DNA from: JAFGJQ01 sp964586145
Lineage (GTDB): Bacteria > Planctomycetota > Phycisphaerae > UBA1845
Assembly (NCBI GenBank): GCA_964586145.1
Contig: CAZPHH010000025.1
Span: 1-54,235, forward strand
Length of the DNA: 54,235 nucleotides
Direction: 5' to 3'
In this document: in pieces, positions 41,319 through 50,506 of the stretch
Layout of the letters: every line of letters begins with the position of its first letter
Position numbering within the stretch: position 1 is the stretch's first letter
Notes under the pieces: model-generated
Database searches by the model: none
Seen by the model: the letters and a program-made list of their open reading frames with translations, nothing else
What the model was told of the DNA's origin: nothing
Made by a program: the position numbers and the translations under genes

Positions 41319-42799
41319 TCTTCCAGGGCGAAGGTCGCGGTGATGTCCTTGTCGTCATCCATGACGATCTCCTCGTCCGGGTCGGAACTCACCAGGTCGC
41401 CAGTCCACTCGACAAACACGTAGCCGGGGTTCGGCACCGCGTGCAGCTGCACGGAGGTCTGCGGGACGTAACACGGCAGATCGGGCACGCGGGTCACCGT
41501 CCCGCCGCCCGACGGCTCGATGGTGATCGACAGGGCTTTCTTCTCGGTGATGAGCCCCTCGTCGGCCTGGTGCGTGGTGCCCAGCTCATCATCGTTCGGT
41601 GGGTCCTGGCCCAGGTCCGGGTCGGGCACTTGGCAGATGTCCGTGTCCGGCGGCTCGTACGCCCCGTAGTCGGACGCCCCGATCGGGCCGGTGATGTCGA
41701 GCATGTTCCAGGCGATCCAGTGCCGGCCGGGCAGGCCGACGTACTGGCACCAGACCAGTTCGCCGTACTCGAGCATGGAGCCGGGGAAGGTGGCCACCTG
41801 CTGGACCACACCGTTGGGTCGATCGTCGATGCCGTCGAACAGCAGGCGGCCATTCGTGCCGGTCAGGTAATCGTTGTACGTTGCGGGCCATCCTGCCGGG
41901 TCGCCGTCGACGGGCGTGACCTCGACGCACCCGGGCCCGACGTCGCCGCCACCCACGCGGGCCACGCCGGTGACCACGCCGAGGAACCCGGTGCAGACGG
42001 CCCGGTACTGGCCGGCGACGCTGAAGACCGGCACGACCTGGCCGACATGGAACCAGCCGCGGCCTTGTGCGGCGGCAAACTCGATCTCGGCGGAGGGCAG
42101 CCCCGGGCAGTAACGCACGTGGTCCAGCGGGTAGATCGGCCGGCCCCAATGCGTGTTGATGCGGTCGCTGTCCGTCTCGTCGGGATCGCCGTGTCGGCTG
42201 ACCACGACGAGGGTCAGCTCCGCGGTGCCGCCGCCACCGCCGCCCCCGCCGCCGATCCGAATCAGCGTCCAGGCGATGGCCGGGTTGTCCCGCTCCTCGA
42301 CGGGCTGCACCCACAGCAGCCGGGCGGCGCCGGTTTCGGCCGAGCGAAGCCGGGCAACCACGCCGGGAGTGACGTCGGCGTAGCCGTCGGTCTCCGCGGC
42401 CATCTCGACCTCGACCGGGCAGACGCCGTCGATGCAGGCTCGCCCGATCGAACCGGCGCCCAGCGGCTCGAGCAGGATGACGAACCGGCCGACGTGCTCC
42501 GACGCCGGCGTCACGCCCCGCACGCCGAGGATCCGCTGGAACTCCGGCAGGTTGTCGGACGGGTCGATCAGCGGGCCCGCGATGCCGAGCACGCTGTACC
42601 GGTCACGCGGCTCCCCCGTGTCGTTGCGGACGAGCACCTGGGCCTGCAACGGGCTCTCCGAGCGGCGAGGGGAACCGAACACCTGCTGTTGCTGCTGCGC
42701 GTGGGTCCGGGCCGCGTCGACGAAGGCATTGTACGCGGCGGCCGACATGCCGAACGGCTCGCCGGAGTAGACCTTGCGGAATGGATCGGTGCCGACCAT
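41315..42799 (-). CDS. Tail-tip protein with C-terminal bacterial repeat domain
   Basis: 494 residues. Starts with MVGTDPFRKVY; a poly-Gly linker of nine glycines near residue 185 divides two Val/Gly-rich beta regions. The last 80 residues (TIEPSGGGTVT, VPNPGYVFVEWTGDL, VMDDDKDITATF) match the divergent InlB B-repeat-like bacterial surface repeat, a domain common in cell-surface proteins. In a virion it may bind the host envelope. Confidence 0.65.
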   Translation of the reverse strand: MVGTDPFRKVYSGEPFGMSAAAYNAFVDAARTHAQQQQQVFGSPRRSESPLQAQVLVRNDTGEPRDRYSVLGIAGPLIDPSDNLPEFQRILGVRGVTPASEHVGRFVILLEPLGAGSIGRACIDGVCPVEVEMAAETDGYADVTPGVVARLRSAETGAARLLWVQPVEERDNPAIAWTLIRIGGGGGGGGGTAELTLVVVSRHGDPDETDSDRINTHWGRPIYPLDHVRYCPGLPSAEIEFAAAQGRGWFHVGQVVPVFSVAGQYRAVCTGFLGVVTGVARVGGGDVGPGCVEVTPVDGDPAGWPATYNDYLTGTNGRLLFDGIDDRPNGVVQQVATFPGSMLEYGELVWCQYVGLPGRHWIAWNMLDITGPIGASDYGAYEPPDTDICQVPDPDLGQDPPNDDELGTTHQADEGLITEKKALSITIEPSGGGTVTRVPDLPCYVPQTSVQLHAVPNPGYVFVEWTGDLVSSDPDEEIVMDDDKDITATFALEE

Positions 42800-43630
42800 T
42801 CAGATCCCCAGCAGGTTCAGGTTCGCGTACACGTAGACCTGCTCGACGTAGACGGCCCTCGGCTTGGGAACCAGGTTGCTGGAGCCCTCGTCCTTGGCGT
42901 CCTCGTACCGCACCCACAGATAATCCCAGCCTCGCTTGGCGATGCCGGTGATGTCTCCGATTTCCAGACCCTCCACGTTGGGTGTCGCGGCGAAGGTGTA
43001 CGTCAACGCCCAATCGCCCTGGGCCCGCTTGCGGCCGGAGACGCCGAGGAACAGGCACTCGCCCGGGGCAAACCCCTTGAACAACTCACTGTTCACCTTG
43101 CCGGTCAGGCTGAATACCAGGAGCTTGTAGGCCGGGGTGACGAAGGCATCGTCCTTGAAATACGTCTCCGTGAACCGGTAGACCGGCGTGGTAATGTCGC
43201 AGCCTTCCACGTTGCCGTTGGCAAACCCGATGGCGCCCTTGTGATCCGGCGGCGGATAGTCGGGGTGCGGCGGTTCAGACTGCTTGGGATACGCATCGGT
43301 ATCCAGCGATTGCGTGATGTGCTGGCTGCCGCCCGCGGTATCGAAGGCGAACTCGGGATCGCCTGACTCGCCGGCGACGGCAGTATGTCCGTACGTGACC
43401 ACGCCTTCGTACAGCGTGTCGCCAATCCGTCTGCACCGAATGCCCTGTCGGGGCAAGAAAAGAACCCCACTTCCGTACAGGTTCCAACGGTCGGGGGCTG
43501 TTGCCGCCAATGATGCATGAGCTTCGTGAAAATCATCCGTGCCGTCGATGACGTAGCAGATCTCGGCATACGGGCTGTTCCCGTACTCCGCTTCGGGTGA
43601 TTCAAAAACCTCTTCGACCGTGATGGACAT
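42800..43630 (-). CDS. Phage tail-module protein, unknown
   Basis: 276 residues, overlapping the preceding gene by one base (TGATG). Soluble and beta-rich: YAEICYVIDGTDDF, VTYGHTAVAGESGDPEF, TFAATPNVEGLEIGDI, YLWVRYED. No family recognised; position directly after the tape measure suggests distal tail, as in siphophages. Confidence 0.6.
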   Translation of the reverse strand: MSITVEEVFESPEAEYGNSPYAEICYVIDGTDDFHEAHASLAATAPDRWNLYGSGVLFLPRQGIRCRRIGDTLYEGVVTYGHTAVAGESGDPEFAFDTAGGSQHITQSLDTDAYPKQSEPPHPDYPPPDHKGAIGFANGNVEGCDITTPVYRFTETYFKDDAFVTPAYKLLVFSLTGKVNSELFKGFAPGECLFLGVSGRKRAQGDWALTYTFAATPNVEGLEIGDITGIAKRGWDYLWVRYEDAKDEGSSNLVPKPRAVYVEQVYVYANLNLLGI

Positions 43631-45597
43631 CAGCCAAATACCGCCCTTGCAACGCGCATGTAATGTCGCATCTGTACCAGTTCTTCCGCCGTCTTCCGTG
43701 TGTTCTTGGCCGTCTCTTCTGCCGGCCTGTCCGCGCCGAGCCCCCGCAGCGCGAACGGGCTGAACGTGCCCATGACGGTAGTGCGGGCGATCATCTCGGC
43801 GACCTTGTCCGGATCAGGCCTGTCATGCCGCTTCGCTCCGGCGGGTTCGGCGTCCAGCTTGAGCTTCAACGCGTCGCGGGCGGCCTTCATGGCCTCGTCC
43901 AGCTCTTTCTTGGCATTCTCCAGCTCCGTCTCCGCGTTGCTCTTTCGCGTCTTGGCCTCGGCATCGATTGCCTCGGTTGTCGCATTCCACTTCAGGGCAA
44001 TCTCTTCCAGTGCCTTCTGCTGAAAACCCGAGATGTCTTCGGCCGTGCTCTCCGCGGCGGATGTAATCGCATCCTTGGCATTCTGGTTTTCAGCTACCGC
44101 GTGTTGCATGTCTTCGATGTAATCGCCCCACAGCGATTGCCGCACCGCTTCCGCGTCTCCGCCGGTCGCCTTTGTTGCCGCGACGACCAGCTCCATTTCC
44201 AATTTGCTCAGGATGGCCTTGCCGCCGAGCTTCATATCCTCCCACGCCTTGCGGACCTTGGCCTGGGTTTCATTCCAGATGTTCTCGATCTTTGCGCAGA
44301 CGTTGACCCACAGCATGGCGAGACCCATCGTCAGATCGGCCCAGCCCTTGCGCAGGTTGTCCAGGCCCCAGTGCCAGGCGTCCGTGATCCACGACAGGCC
44401 CTCGTACCAGACGACCCGCAGGGCCGCAAAAGCGACCTTCCAGGCCGCCGCGAAGTCGCCGGCCTGGAGGGCGTCCGTAACGGCGCCGAACACCCTGCCG
44501 GCAGCGTCCTTGAACCACTTGAGCTGATCGACGATCGCCCGAAGTGCGCCTTTGGCCTCGTCGGAGTACCAGACGAACGCGGCGCCCAACGTGCCCAGGG
44601 CGGCCACGGCCAGGCCGACCGGCGAAGCCAGACCGCCCAAAACAATGGCAATCCCCTTCAGCGGCAGGAATGCAAGGGTGATGACCTTGGCCAGCCCGCC
44701 GAACGCGAATGCGAGCATCTGCACGCCGACGCCGACGCCGACGAGGGCACCGCCAATCAGCAGCGTGGCGACACCGAGACCGGCTGCGGCGACGATCAGA
44801 CGCTTGTGCTCGCTGATCCACTTATTGACCGCCTGGGTGGCGGCCGTGATCTGGTTGGCAACATTGATCACGGCATCCGCCAGGACGGCCCCCACGTCGA
44901 ACGCCAGATCCTTGACGACCCGGCGCAGGATGTTGAGCGTGTCAGTCAGCAGCGCGGCCTTCGCGGCGGTTTCGGTGCTGACCGTCAGGCCGAGCGACCG
45001 GGCCTGTCGGCGCAACGCATCCATGCCCGCGGCCCCGCCCTGGAGCAGGGGCAGCAGTTGCGTGCCCGCCCGGCCGAAGATCTCCATCGCCAGCGCCGCC
45101 TTGGTCGTGGGATCCGCAATGCGGTCCAGCCGGTCCCCGATCAAGGTGAACTGCTCCTCGGGAGTCAGGCCGTCCAGTTCCTCGAAGGTCAGGCCGAGCG
45201 CCTGGAAGGCATCCTGAGCCGTCTTGGTGCCCTGGGCCGCGTCCAGGATCGTCTGCTGCATCTTCCGAACGCCTTTTTCCAGTGCCTCCAGATTGGCGCC
45301 GGACTGTTCGGCCGCGAAGCCGAGCTCGCTCAGGGCTTCCGCGGACAGGCCCGTCCGCTTGGACATCTTGTCCAGCGTGTCGCCGGCAGAAGCGAAACGC
45401 TTCACGGCGAGGGTCAATGGGGCCAGGCCCGCGGCGCCGAAGGCCATCATCCGCAGGCCGACGCCCTGCACGGCCGCCCCGAACGCCCGGAGCTTGGCCT
45501 GGGCAGCCTTCAGGCCGCGCACGAGTCGGGTATCGTTTGCGCCGAGTTCGATGAACGCCTTGCCCGCCCGGATGCCGCCTGGAGCCGCCGCCATCAT
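43630..45597 (-). CDS. Tail tape measure protein
   Basis: 655 residues. N-terminal region typical of phage tape measures: IELGANDTRLVRGLKAAQAKLRAFGAAVQG, DKMSKRTGLSAEALSELG, and a long helix with an Ala/Leu-rich hydrophobic core around residues 265-345 (several membrane-like segments). C-terminal coiled coil (KTRKSNAETELENAKKELDEAMK). It sets tail length and helps DNA passage. Length suggests a tail near 100 nm. Its start overlaps the previous stop. Confidence 0.85.
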   Translation of the reverse strand: MMAAAPGGIRAGKAFIELGANDTRLVRGLKAAQAKLRAFGAAVQGVGLRMMAFGAAGLAPLTLAVKRFASAGDTLDKMSKRTGLSAEALSELGFAAEQSGANLEALEKGVRKMQQTILDAAQGTKTAQDAFQALGLTFEELDGLTPEEQFTLIGDRLDRIADPTTKAALAMEIFGRAGTQLLPLLQGGAAGMDALRRQARSLGLTVSTETAAKAALLTDTLNILRRVVKDLAFDVGAVLADAVINVANQITAATQAVNKWISEHKRLIVAAAGLGVATLLIGGALVGVGVGVQMLAFAFGGLAKVITLAFLPLKGIAIVLGGLASPVGLAVAALGTLGAAFVWYSDEAKGALRAIVDQLKWFKDAAGRVFGAVTDALQAGDFAAAWKVAFAALRVVWYEGLSWITDAWHWGLDNLRKGWADLTMGLAMLWVNVCAKIENIWNETQAKVRKAWEDMKLGGKAILSKLEMELVVAATKATGGDAEAVRQSLWGDYIEDMQHAVAENQNAKDAITSAAESTAEDISGFQQKALEEIALKWNATTEAIDAEAKTRKSNAETELENAKKELDEAMKAARDALKLKLDAEPAGAKRHDRPDPDKVAEMIARTTVMGTFSPFALRGLGADRPAEETAKNTRKTAEELVQMRHYMRVARAVFG

Positions 45598-46205
45598 GCA
45601 CCGCCTTTCACGCTATCTCGCCACATGGCCGGGAGGGCCGCCCGTTCAAGCGCATATGCCTTGGACATGAACGGCCGCGGTTTGATAGGGATGCGGCGTT
45701 TGCGCAGGGGCAACTTGGCCGCACGACAGCGTGCTGGACGTCGTGCCCGTTGCCACGTGCCGTAGACCTGCACCTCCTGCACTTCAGACGCGCCGCTATA
45801 TTCGAGGGTTTCTGGTATCGTCCCAGAGCTTTTGCCCTTCGCGTTGAGCTTGACCGGCCCGACGACCACGCTCTTTGTCACAGGGTCGTAGGAGTAATAG
45901 ATCATCTTCAGAAGACCGGTGTGTGATCGCGGAGGCTCGCCCGGCTTGCTGTTCGCCCGCGGCCGGCGTGGTTTCTTCAGCCCGCGTGCCTTCGCACGCG
46001 CCGCCTCCGCGGTATAGGCACGAAGTTCGTCATCCGTCATTTCCGTCGGGCTTTTCTGTCGTGCCGGTCGGATGATCGATCGCGCTCGTGTACGCAAGAA
46101 CTTTCCCTGCTCTTGGAGCACTTTGCGGCGGGCCCGGTCCACCGCCCGCAGCACCGCCGGTGCGTCGAAGAAGAGCTTGGTCACCTTGATGGTGGGGGTC
46201 AGCAT
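45594..46205 (-). CDS. Tail/morphogenesis protein, gp10-like
   Basis: 203 residues, basic. VLQEQGKFLRTRARSIIR, SHTGLLKMIYYSYD and a Lys/Arg-rich C-terminus (RIPIKPRPFM) resemble HK97 gp10-like head-tail or virion-morphogenesis proteins in length and composition. It has the gene order of those preceding the tape measure. Sure as a phage protein, tentative for family. Confidence 0.6.
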   Translation of the reverse strand: MLTPTIKVTKLFFDAPAVLRAVDRARRKVLQEQGKFLRTRARSIIRPARQKSPTEMTDDELRAYTAEAARAKARGLKKPRRPRANSKPGEPPRSHTGLLKMIYYSYDPVTKSVVVGPVKLNAKGKSSGTIPETLEYSGASEVQEVQVYGTWQRARRPARCRAAKLPLRKRRIPIKPRPFMSKAYALERAALPAMWRDSVKGGA

Positions 46206-46206
46206 C

Positions 46207-48960
46207 TCAAATCACCAGCGTGTTGCGGCCGTACGCGTTCGGCACCGCACCGAACGAGCTCCAATCCTCGGCCTTCTGCCCAACGCGAATCTCGGTCTCG
46301 TACAACGTGCGTGGCATGTGATGCACGCGGATCTTCGTGCCGTCAGCGTACACGCCGGACACATCCAGCACGGGTGATCCGATCGGCTCCGGAGCGTGGG
46401 ACACCAGCGGCATCCCGTCGCCTGCGGTCGCGCCATGGACGTAGCCGTTCGCTGTGGCATACGTGTCATAGGTAATGATTGCCGGATCGTCCCCACCCGC
46501 CACAAAGGTCCCGTCCGCCGAATCACACATGCAGAGAATGTCAGTGGGCCTCTCCCCCAGGTTTACGATCCCCCCCGCCACGGTCAGTTCTTCTCCCAGA
46601 AATCGCATCTTCCAGGTATTCCGGAACTGATCTGGGAACTGAGAAGAACCCGGGGCGGCTACGCTTTGATCCGAGAACATTTGCGTGTCGCACGCAGTCT
46701 GTCTCAGCGTGAGTCCGATCCGTGTCCCGGTTAGCGGTTCGATCAGGACATAGCCCCAACATCCACGCTTGTAAATCAGCCCTGCAATGTCGCCGCCCCA
46801 GGCGTCCGGATGGCCGTATTGCCCGTTCGATTGAACTCCGCCATTCATCCCAAACTGGAGGCCTGAACCCGCTGGCGGCAACTTAACGGAGTACAGCTTC
46901 CCGTGTCGGGCAACCGCGTGCGCGTGGTCGTGCGCAGAAATGAGCACAGCTCTCCGCGATCCCAGCAGGACTTGTAATCGCAGGCTCTCCGTGCCGGTGA
47001 TGGTCACGCCAGAGCCACGCCAGTAGTACCCCGACCCGCCCCAGACCGTCCCGGTTTCCAGTCCAGCATCTGGGAAGGAGTGCATGAACACATGCTTGTG
47101 GGGTACGTTAGACCCGAGCACGTTCTCCAACCAGTCCCAGGTCTCCTCCGACAGACTACACTCGTTCGCGTTCGTGCGTAGGTCGGTGTGCGCCAGATCG
47201 CCCGGCACGCTGCACGAGTAGATGTCCACGCCCACAATCAGCGTCTTGTACGGGCCGCCGCCCCACTCGAAAGCGAAGTTCGTGTGAGGATCCTCCTGCC
47301 CGCCAATGCGAGCACTGTGGGACCCCGACGGCAAGAGATAAACAAACGCCTCAAAATACGCCGCGGGAGAATCAATACCTTCAGCCGCCCACTTGCCGCC
47401 GTCGGCCGGGATGTCTGGCATCCACGGCACGTTGCTGGCATAGGGCATCCCAATCTCCGGTATGTTCGGCACCGCACTCCAGGGAACGCCTTGAGCGTAC
47501 GTGTTCTTGTGGGGGTTCGGAGCGTTCCGCCGCCAGCGCTGCCAGGCTTGTGACCGCCTCGGCTTCGTGGCGAGTTCCGCGTCTGTCACCGCCTGGTACC
47601 AGCCGGCCAGGTTCTCGTGGTTACCCGGTACCGCGAAGTTACACCCGCTGATCTTCAGGAGATTCTGCGTGCAGAAGCACGCATCGCTCTCGTGATCGTA
47701 CCAGTTGTCCCCCACATCAAGTACGAAGTCGTACTCTTCGCAATGTTGCCGGACATCCTCGGCAAAAGCCCACGCACGATGCTGAAGGTAGCTTCCAGAC
47801 TCCCTGACAATATCGAACCCGAAGTGCTCTGTTTTCGTGTGCAGATCGCCGAACGTCGCATATCGCCACGGTTGCTCGTCGGTTCGTTGCGGAAAGAACG
47901 TCCCGCGGCCGCCTGGGAACGGGTACCACGTCGTGCCGTCTGCGCTCCACTCGGCAATCCAGTAGTGCCGCGCGTTCGTGGTCAGCCCCGTCACCGAGAT
48001 CGAGAACACGCCATTCTCATCGTCTGCGCTGATCTGTCGGGCAGCGGTGTACGTCGGGCTCGCCAGGATTGGATCGGTCCCGTAAGCCACACGCACGTAG
48101 AAGTCCGTGTCGGGGATGGTCGCTCCCCCACTGAACTCGAAATCCACTGCCGTCGGCCTCGGGCGGCACGCCCAGGGATTCTGCGGCTGAAACAGGTAAT
48201 CCGCTGTCGGGTACGGTCGCCGGAGCAGATGCGGATCGGCGGTGAGCATCGCGACATCGAGATCGGTCAGTTGCCAATCCAACCTGTCATAGCTATACAA
48301 ACGCAGATTGCCGAGTTGTGTCAGGTGCTTGCCAATCTGCTCCGCGTACCCGTTCTCCAGCAGAGCGGGATAAACGATTGGTGTGGAAGAGTTGCCCGCG
48401 GAGGCTACGCCATCGACCCACAGGCCAACCCCCCTCTCCCCCCACGTACAGATGATCGTGACAGTCTGTCCCGCAGATAATGCCATCGGCACTGAGAGCT
48501 GGGTGACAGCTGGGAAACCGCCCGCTTGATCAAATGTGTGAGTCACGTCGAATGCGTTGGTGGTTCCGGCCTGGTATCGCAACCGCATCCGCCCAGGGTA
48601 CGAGGCGATGGGGTTTCGCCCGAGCGAAAAGATCGGTGAAGCAGCCGCGGTTGGATCGTTAAGCTGCACCCGGAGTACGATGGTGCCACGCGGATACGTC
48701 TTATCGGTACCGCTGCTATTCGCCCAGCCTGCTGCTCCATCCGGCAGGTCCACGTACGGACCCTCGTTAGCGTCCACACCCCACGAGGCACCGGCCGCAT
48801 TGACCGTAAAGTCGAAGTGGCTCGCCGTGCCGGTGCGGATCGTGCTGACGTTCGCGAGAGTCGTGCCACTGCCCTCATCGACATTCAGGCCGATGGCGTG
48901 CGCCCAGCCCAGGGGGGCCAGCTTGTTGCGGACGGGGCTGGTGGGCTTGCGCGTGAGCAT
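46207..48960 (-). CDS. Virion-type LamG plus metallophosphoesterase protein
   Basis: 917 residues from ATG 48960. About 15-215: jelly-roll (ConA/LamG) with TIICTWGERGVGLWVDG. About 270-360: FnIII/PhoD-N-like domain. From about 365: calcineurin-type phosphoesterase with YATFGDLH, DFVLDVGDNWYD, AVPGNHEN, KHVFMHS and ISAHDHAH, i.e. all five metal motifs. The N-terminal jelly-roll may bind a glycan; the enzyme could cut a phosphodiester in capsular or teichoic-type polymers (inference). No signal peptide. Longer reading upstream overlaps another gene. Confidence 0.75.
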   Translation of the reverse strand: MLTRKPTSPVRNKLAPLGWAHAIGLNVDEGSGTTLANVSTIRTGTASHFDFTVNAAGASWGVDANEGPYVDLPDGAAGWANSSGTDKTYPRGTIVLRVQLNDPTAAASPIFSLGRNPIASYPGRMRLRYQAGTTNAFDVTHTFDQAGGFPAVTQLSVPMALSAGQTVTIICTWGERGVGLWVDGVASAGNSSTPIVYPALLENGYAEQIGKHLTQLGNLRLYSYDRLDWQLTDLDVAMLTADPHLLRRPYPTADYLFQPQNPWACRPRPTAVDFEFSGGATIPDTDFYVRVAYGTDPILASPTYTAARQISADDENGVFSISVTGLTTNARHYWIAEWSADGTTWYPFPGGRGTFFPQRTDEQPWRYATFGDLHTKTEHFGFDIVRESGSYLQHRAWAFAEDVRQHCEEYDFVLDVGDNWYDHESDACFCTQNLLKISGCNFAVPGNHENLAGWYQAVTDAELATKPRRSQAWQRWRRNAPNPHKNTYAQGVPWSAVPNIPEIGMPYASNVPWMPDIPADGGKWAAEGIDSPAAYFEAFVYLLPSGSHSARIGGQEDPHTNFAFEWGGGPYKTLIVGVDIYSCSVPGDLAHTDLRTNANECSLSEETWDWLENVLGSNVPHKHVFMHSFPDAGLETGTVWGGSGYYWRGSGVTITGTESLRLQVLLGSRRAVLISAHDHAHAVARHGKLYSVKLPPAGSGLQFGMNGGVQSNGQYGHPDAWGGDIAGLIYKRGCWGYVLIEPLTGTRIGLTLRQTACDTQMFSDQSVAAPGSSQFPDQFRNTWKMRFLGEELTVAGGIVNLGERPTDILCMCDSADGTFVAGGDDPAIITYDTYATANGYVHGATAGDGMPLVSHAPEPIGSPVLDVSGVYADGTKIRVHHMPRTLYETEIRVGQKAEDWSSFGAVPNAYGRNTLVI

Positions 48961-49313
48961 CACGTCCACCCCAGCAGCGTGGCATTCTTGCCGGCGCCGG
49001 CCAGCACCAGCTCTACCGAGCTCTTGATTGCGATCTTCGTCAGGATGTGCGGCCGCTCGGCCCCGACCACGAGTCGCGTGCGGTCCGTATCGAGTTTGAT
49101 CGCCTGGACCGCCTCGGCACTGACCGTCTCGGCCTCCAGGGCAACCCAGCACTCGCCTCCGTATCCGGGCAGATCCAGCAGGAGTTTCTGGATTGCGGCG
49201 CCCCACCGGGCCACGACCACCGTGTCGGCCGGGATGGTGTTGTTCTGGGCGCCTTCCAGTGTGGTCGGTGTGAATCCCGAACCGGACGCGACGGGTATCT
49301 CATGTTCCCGCAT
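48960..49313 (-). CDS. Small phage protein, unknown
   Basis: 117 residues; ATG 49313. Reads as a beta-rich soluble protein (EIPVASGSGFTPTTLEGAQ, ADTVVVARWG, RTRLVVGAERPHILTKIAI). The stop overlaps the start of the phosphoesterase gene by one base. No family. Confidence 0.55.
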   Translation of the reverse strand: MREHEIPVASGSGFTPTTLEGAQNNTIPADTVVVARWGAAIQKLLLDLPGYGGECWVALEAETVSAEAVQAIKLDTDRTRLVVGAERPHILTKIAIKSSVELVLAGAGKNATLLGWT

Positions 49314-49314
49314 G

Positions 49315-49689
49315 TCAACTCTCCTGCTCCGGCGACCGGGGTCGTTTCGGATCAAAATGGTTTCGGATGGGCCGCCACACAAACGGATAGACCAGCCAGG
49401 ACAGCGCCAGAATACGGTTCACCCACTTATCGCCGTGGTTTTCGGTCACGATGTCGCGCCCGGCCTGCTGGTTCTTCTGCACGAGAGCGGTGTAGGCATC
49501 GAGGGCGGCCCGCAGATCGGAAACGAGATTCAGCAAGCCGCTCTGGGCGATGGCGTCGGAATCGCCGGCGGGCTGGGACATGCCGGCCTCGCCGCCGGCG
49601 GTCTGACGGGCAGTGGCGACGCTCGCCCGTTGCGAAGCGCAACCGGCGAGCATCGCCAAGGCCATGACCAGGATGATTCGGCACGTCAT
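49315..49689 (-). CDS. Phage lipoprotein, spanin-like candidate
   Basis: 124 residues. Signal RIILVMALAMLAGC with a lipobox Cys at 17 marks an outer- or inner-membrane lipoprotein. A second hydrophobic segment (ILALSWLVYPFVW) near residue 95 and a basic tail follow. Size and lipid anchor fit an o-spanin or superinfection-exclusion protein, but family is not recognised. Confidence 0.55.
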   Translation of the reverse strand: MTCRIILVMALAMLAGCASQRASVATARQTAGGEAGMSQPAGDSDAIAQSGLLNLVSDLRAALDAYTALVQKNQQAGRDIVTENHGDKWVNRILALSWLVYPFVWRPIRNHFDPKRPRSPEQES

Positions 49690-49704
49690 GACTGTACTGC
49701 GACC

Positions 49705-49785
49705 TCACTCCCAATTTCCCACCGCCCGACTCAAGCGTGCGGCGTGCAGCCCGAACCCACGATAGCCCGCCAGTCCGCGTTTCAT
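49705..49785 (-). CDS. Possible 26-residue peptide
   Basis: MKRGLAGYRGFGLHAARLSR and five more residues, in the 128-base gap between two lipoprotein genes. Codon use is not distinctive and the RBS is weak. Kept only because the gap is otherwise empty. Confidence 0.2.
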   Translation of the reverse strand: MKRGLAGYRGFGLHAARLSRAVGNWE

Positions 49786-49817
49786 GACCCGGGCGCACGC
49801 CGCGTCGCAGTGGCATT

Positions 49818-50234
49818 TCAGCCGCCCGGCCCCGGCAATTCGGTCGACTCTTCGCGGGTCGCCGGCGGCGGCACCGTCGCTGGCTGGCCCTGGTCCGCCT
49901 GGGCGTGACCGGTCAACTGCCCGCTGACGCCGCGCACACGAACCACCGTCGATGCCTTCACACCCGTGCCCCAGAAGCCCTCCACGTCGATGGAGTAGCC
50001 CGGCTCGATGACCTGGGCGCCGCCCTGGAGCGTTGCCGTTCGAGTGCTCGTTTCGGCGATGGCTTTCTGGACGGCCGGTCCAATGACCTCGACAAACACG
50101 CGATCCGAAAAGCGCTCCAGCTCCGTCGCCTGCGGGGCGCAGCCCCCGGCCAGCAGCGCGGACAGGAACACAAACACAGCGCCGAACCAGCTCAGCAGCC
50201 CGGTCAGCCATCCGATGGGACTGGGAAAGTTCAT
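49818..50234 (-). CDS. Phage lipoprotein
   Basis: 138 residues. Transmembrane signal GWLTGLLSWFGAVFVFLSALLAGGC ends in a lipobox Cys, then a soluble domain (EVIGPAVQKAIAET, VEGFWGTGVKASTVVRVRG). The ATG shares ATGA with the frameshift product's stop. With the gene after it this makes two lipoproteins in tandem, a set used by phages for lysis (spanins) or exclusion. Pro-rich tail. Confidence 0.55.
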   Translation of the reverse strand: MNFPSPIGWLTGLLSWFGAVFVFLSALLAGGCAPQATELERFSDRVFVEVIGPAVQKAIAETSTRTATLQGGAQVIEPGYSIDVEGFWGTGVKASTVVRVRGVSGQLTGHAQADQGQPATVPPPATREESTELPGPGG

Positions 50235-50506
50235 GATTCGATCTCCTCTGGGTCTCGCCCGTTAATGAAAATGTCTCTCAGGATAGTGATGGGTGCTTTC
50301 ACGACTTTCGCCTTCCGCATGTACGGGTCGAAATCACTCGACCGAAAGGCCCGTGTCTTTTTCGGGTCGCGATGGCAGTTCGCCAGCAGGGCCATCACCT
50401 CCGAAGTCATCCGCCAGCTCCGGCGGTCCCGTTGCTCCGCCATGTAGATCAGCTCGCCCCAGCTGAAGGGGCCGGGGTCGACGCCGAGGATCCCGGCGGC
50501 TTTCCA
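50231..50506 (-). CDS. Tail-assembly chaperone 3' part, -1 frame extension
   Basis: Read in the -1 frame after the slippery site, this frame gives KAAGILGVDPGPFSWGELIY, MAEQRDRRSW, MALLANCHRDPKKTRAFR, the conserved second half of tail-assembly chaperones (W-M-A-E and N-x-H-R-D-P). The only ATG of the frame, 50443, comes after the start of the conserved region, so initiation there would cut off the family's own sequence. Fusion by -1 frameshift from the gene at 50952, as in gpG/gpGT of lambda, is preferred. Stop at 50231-50233. Confidence 0.6.
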   Translation of the reverse strand, partial: WKAAGILGVDPGPFSWGELIYMAEQRDRRSWRMTSEVMALLANCHRDPKKTRAFRSSDFDPYMRKAKVVKAPITILRDIFINGRDPEEIES

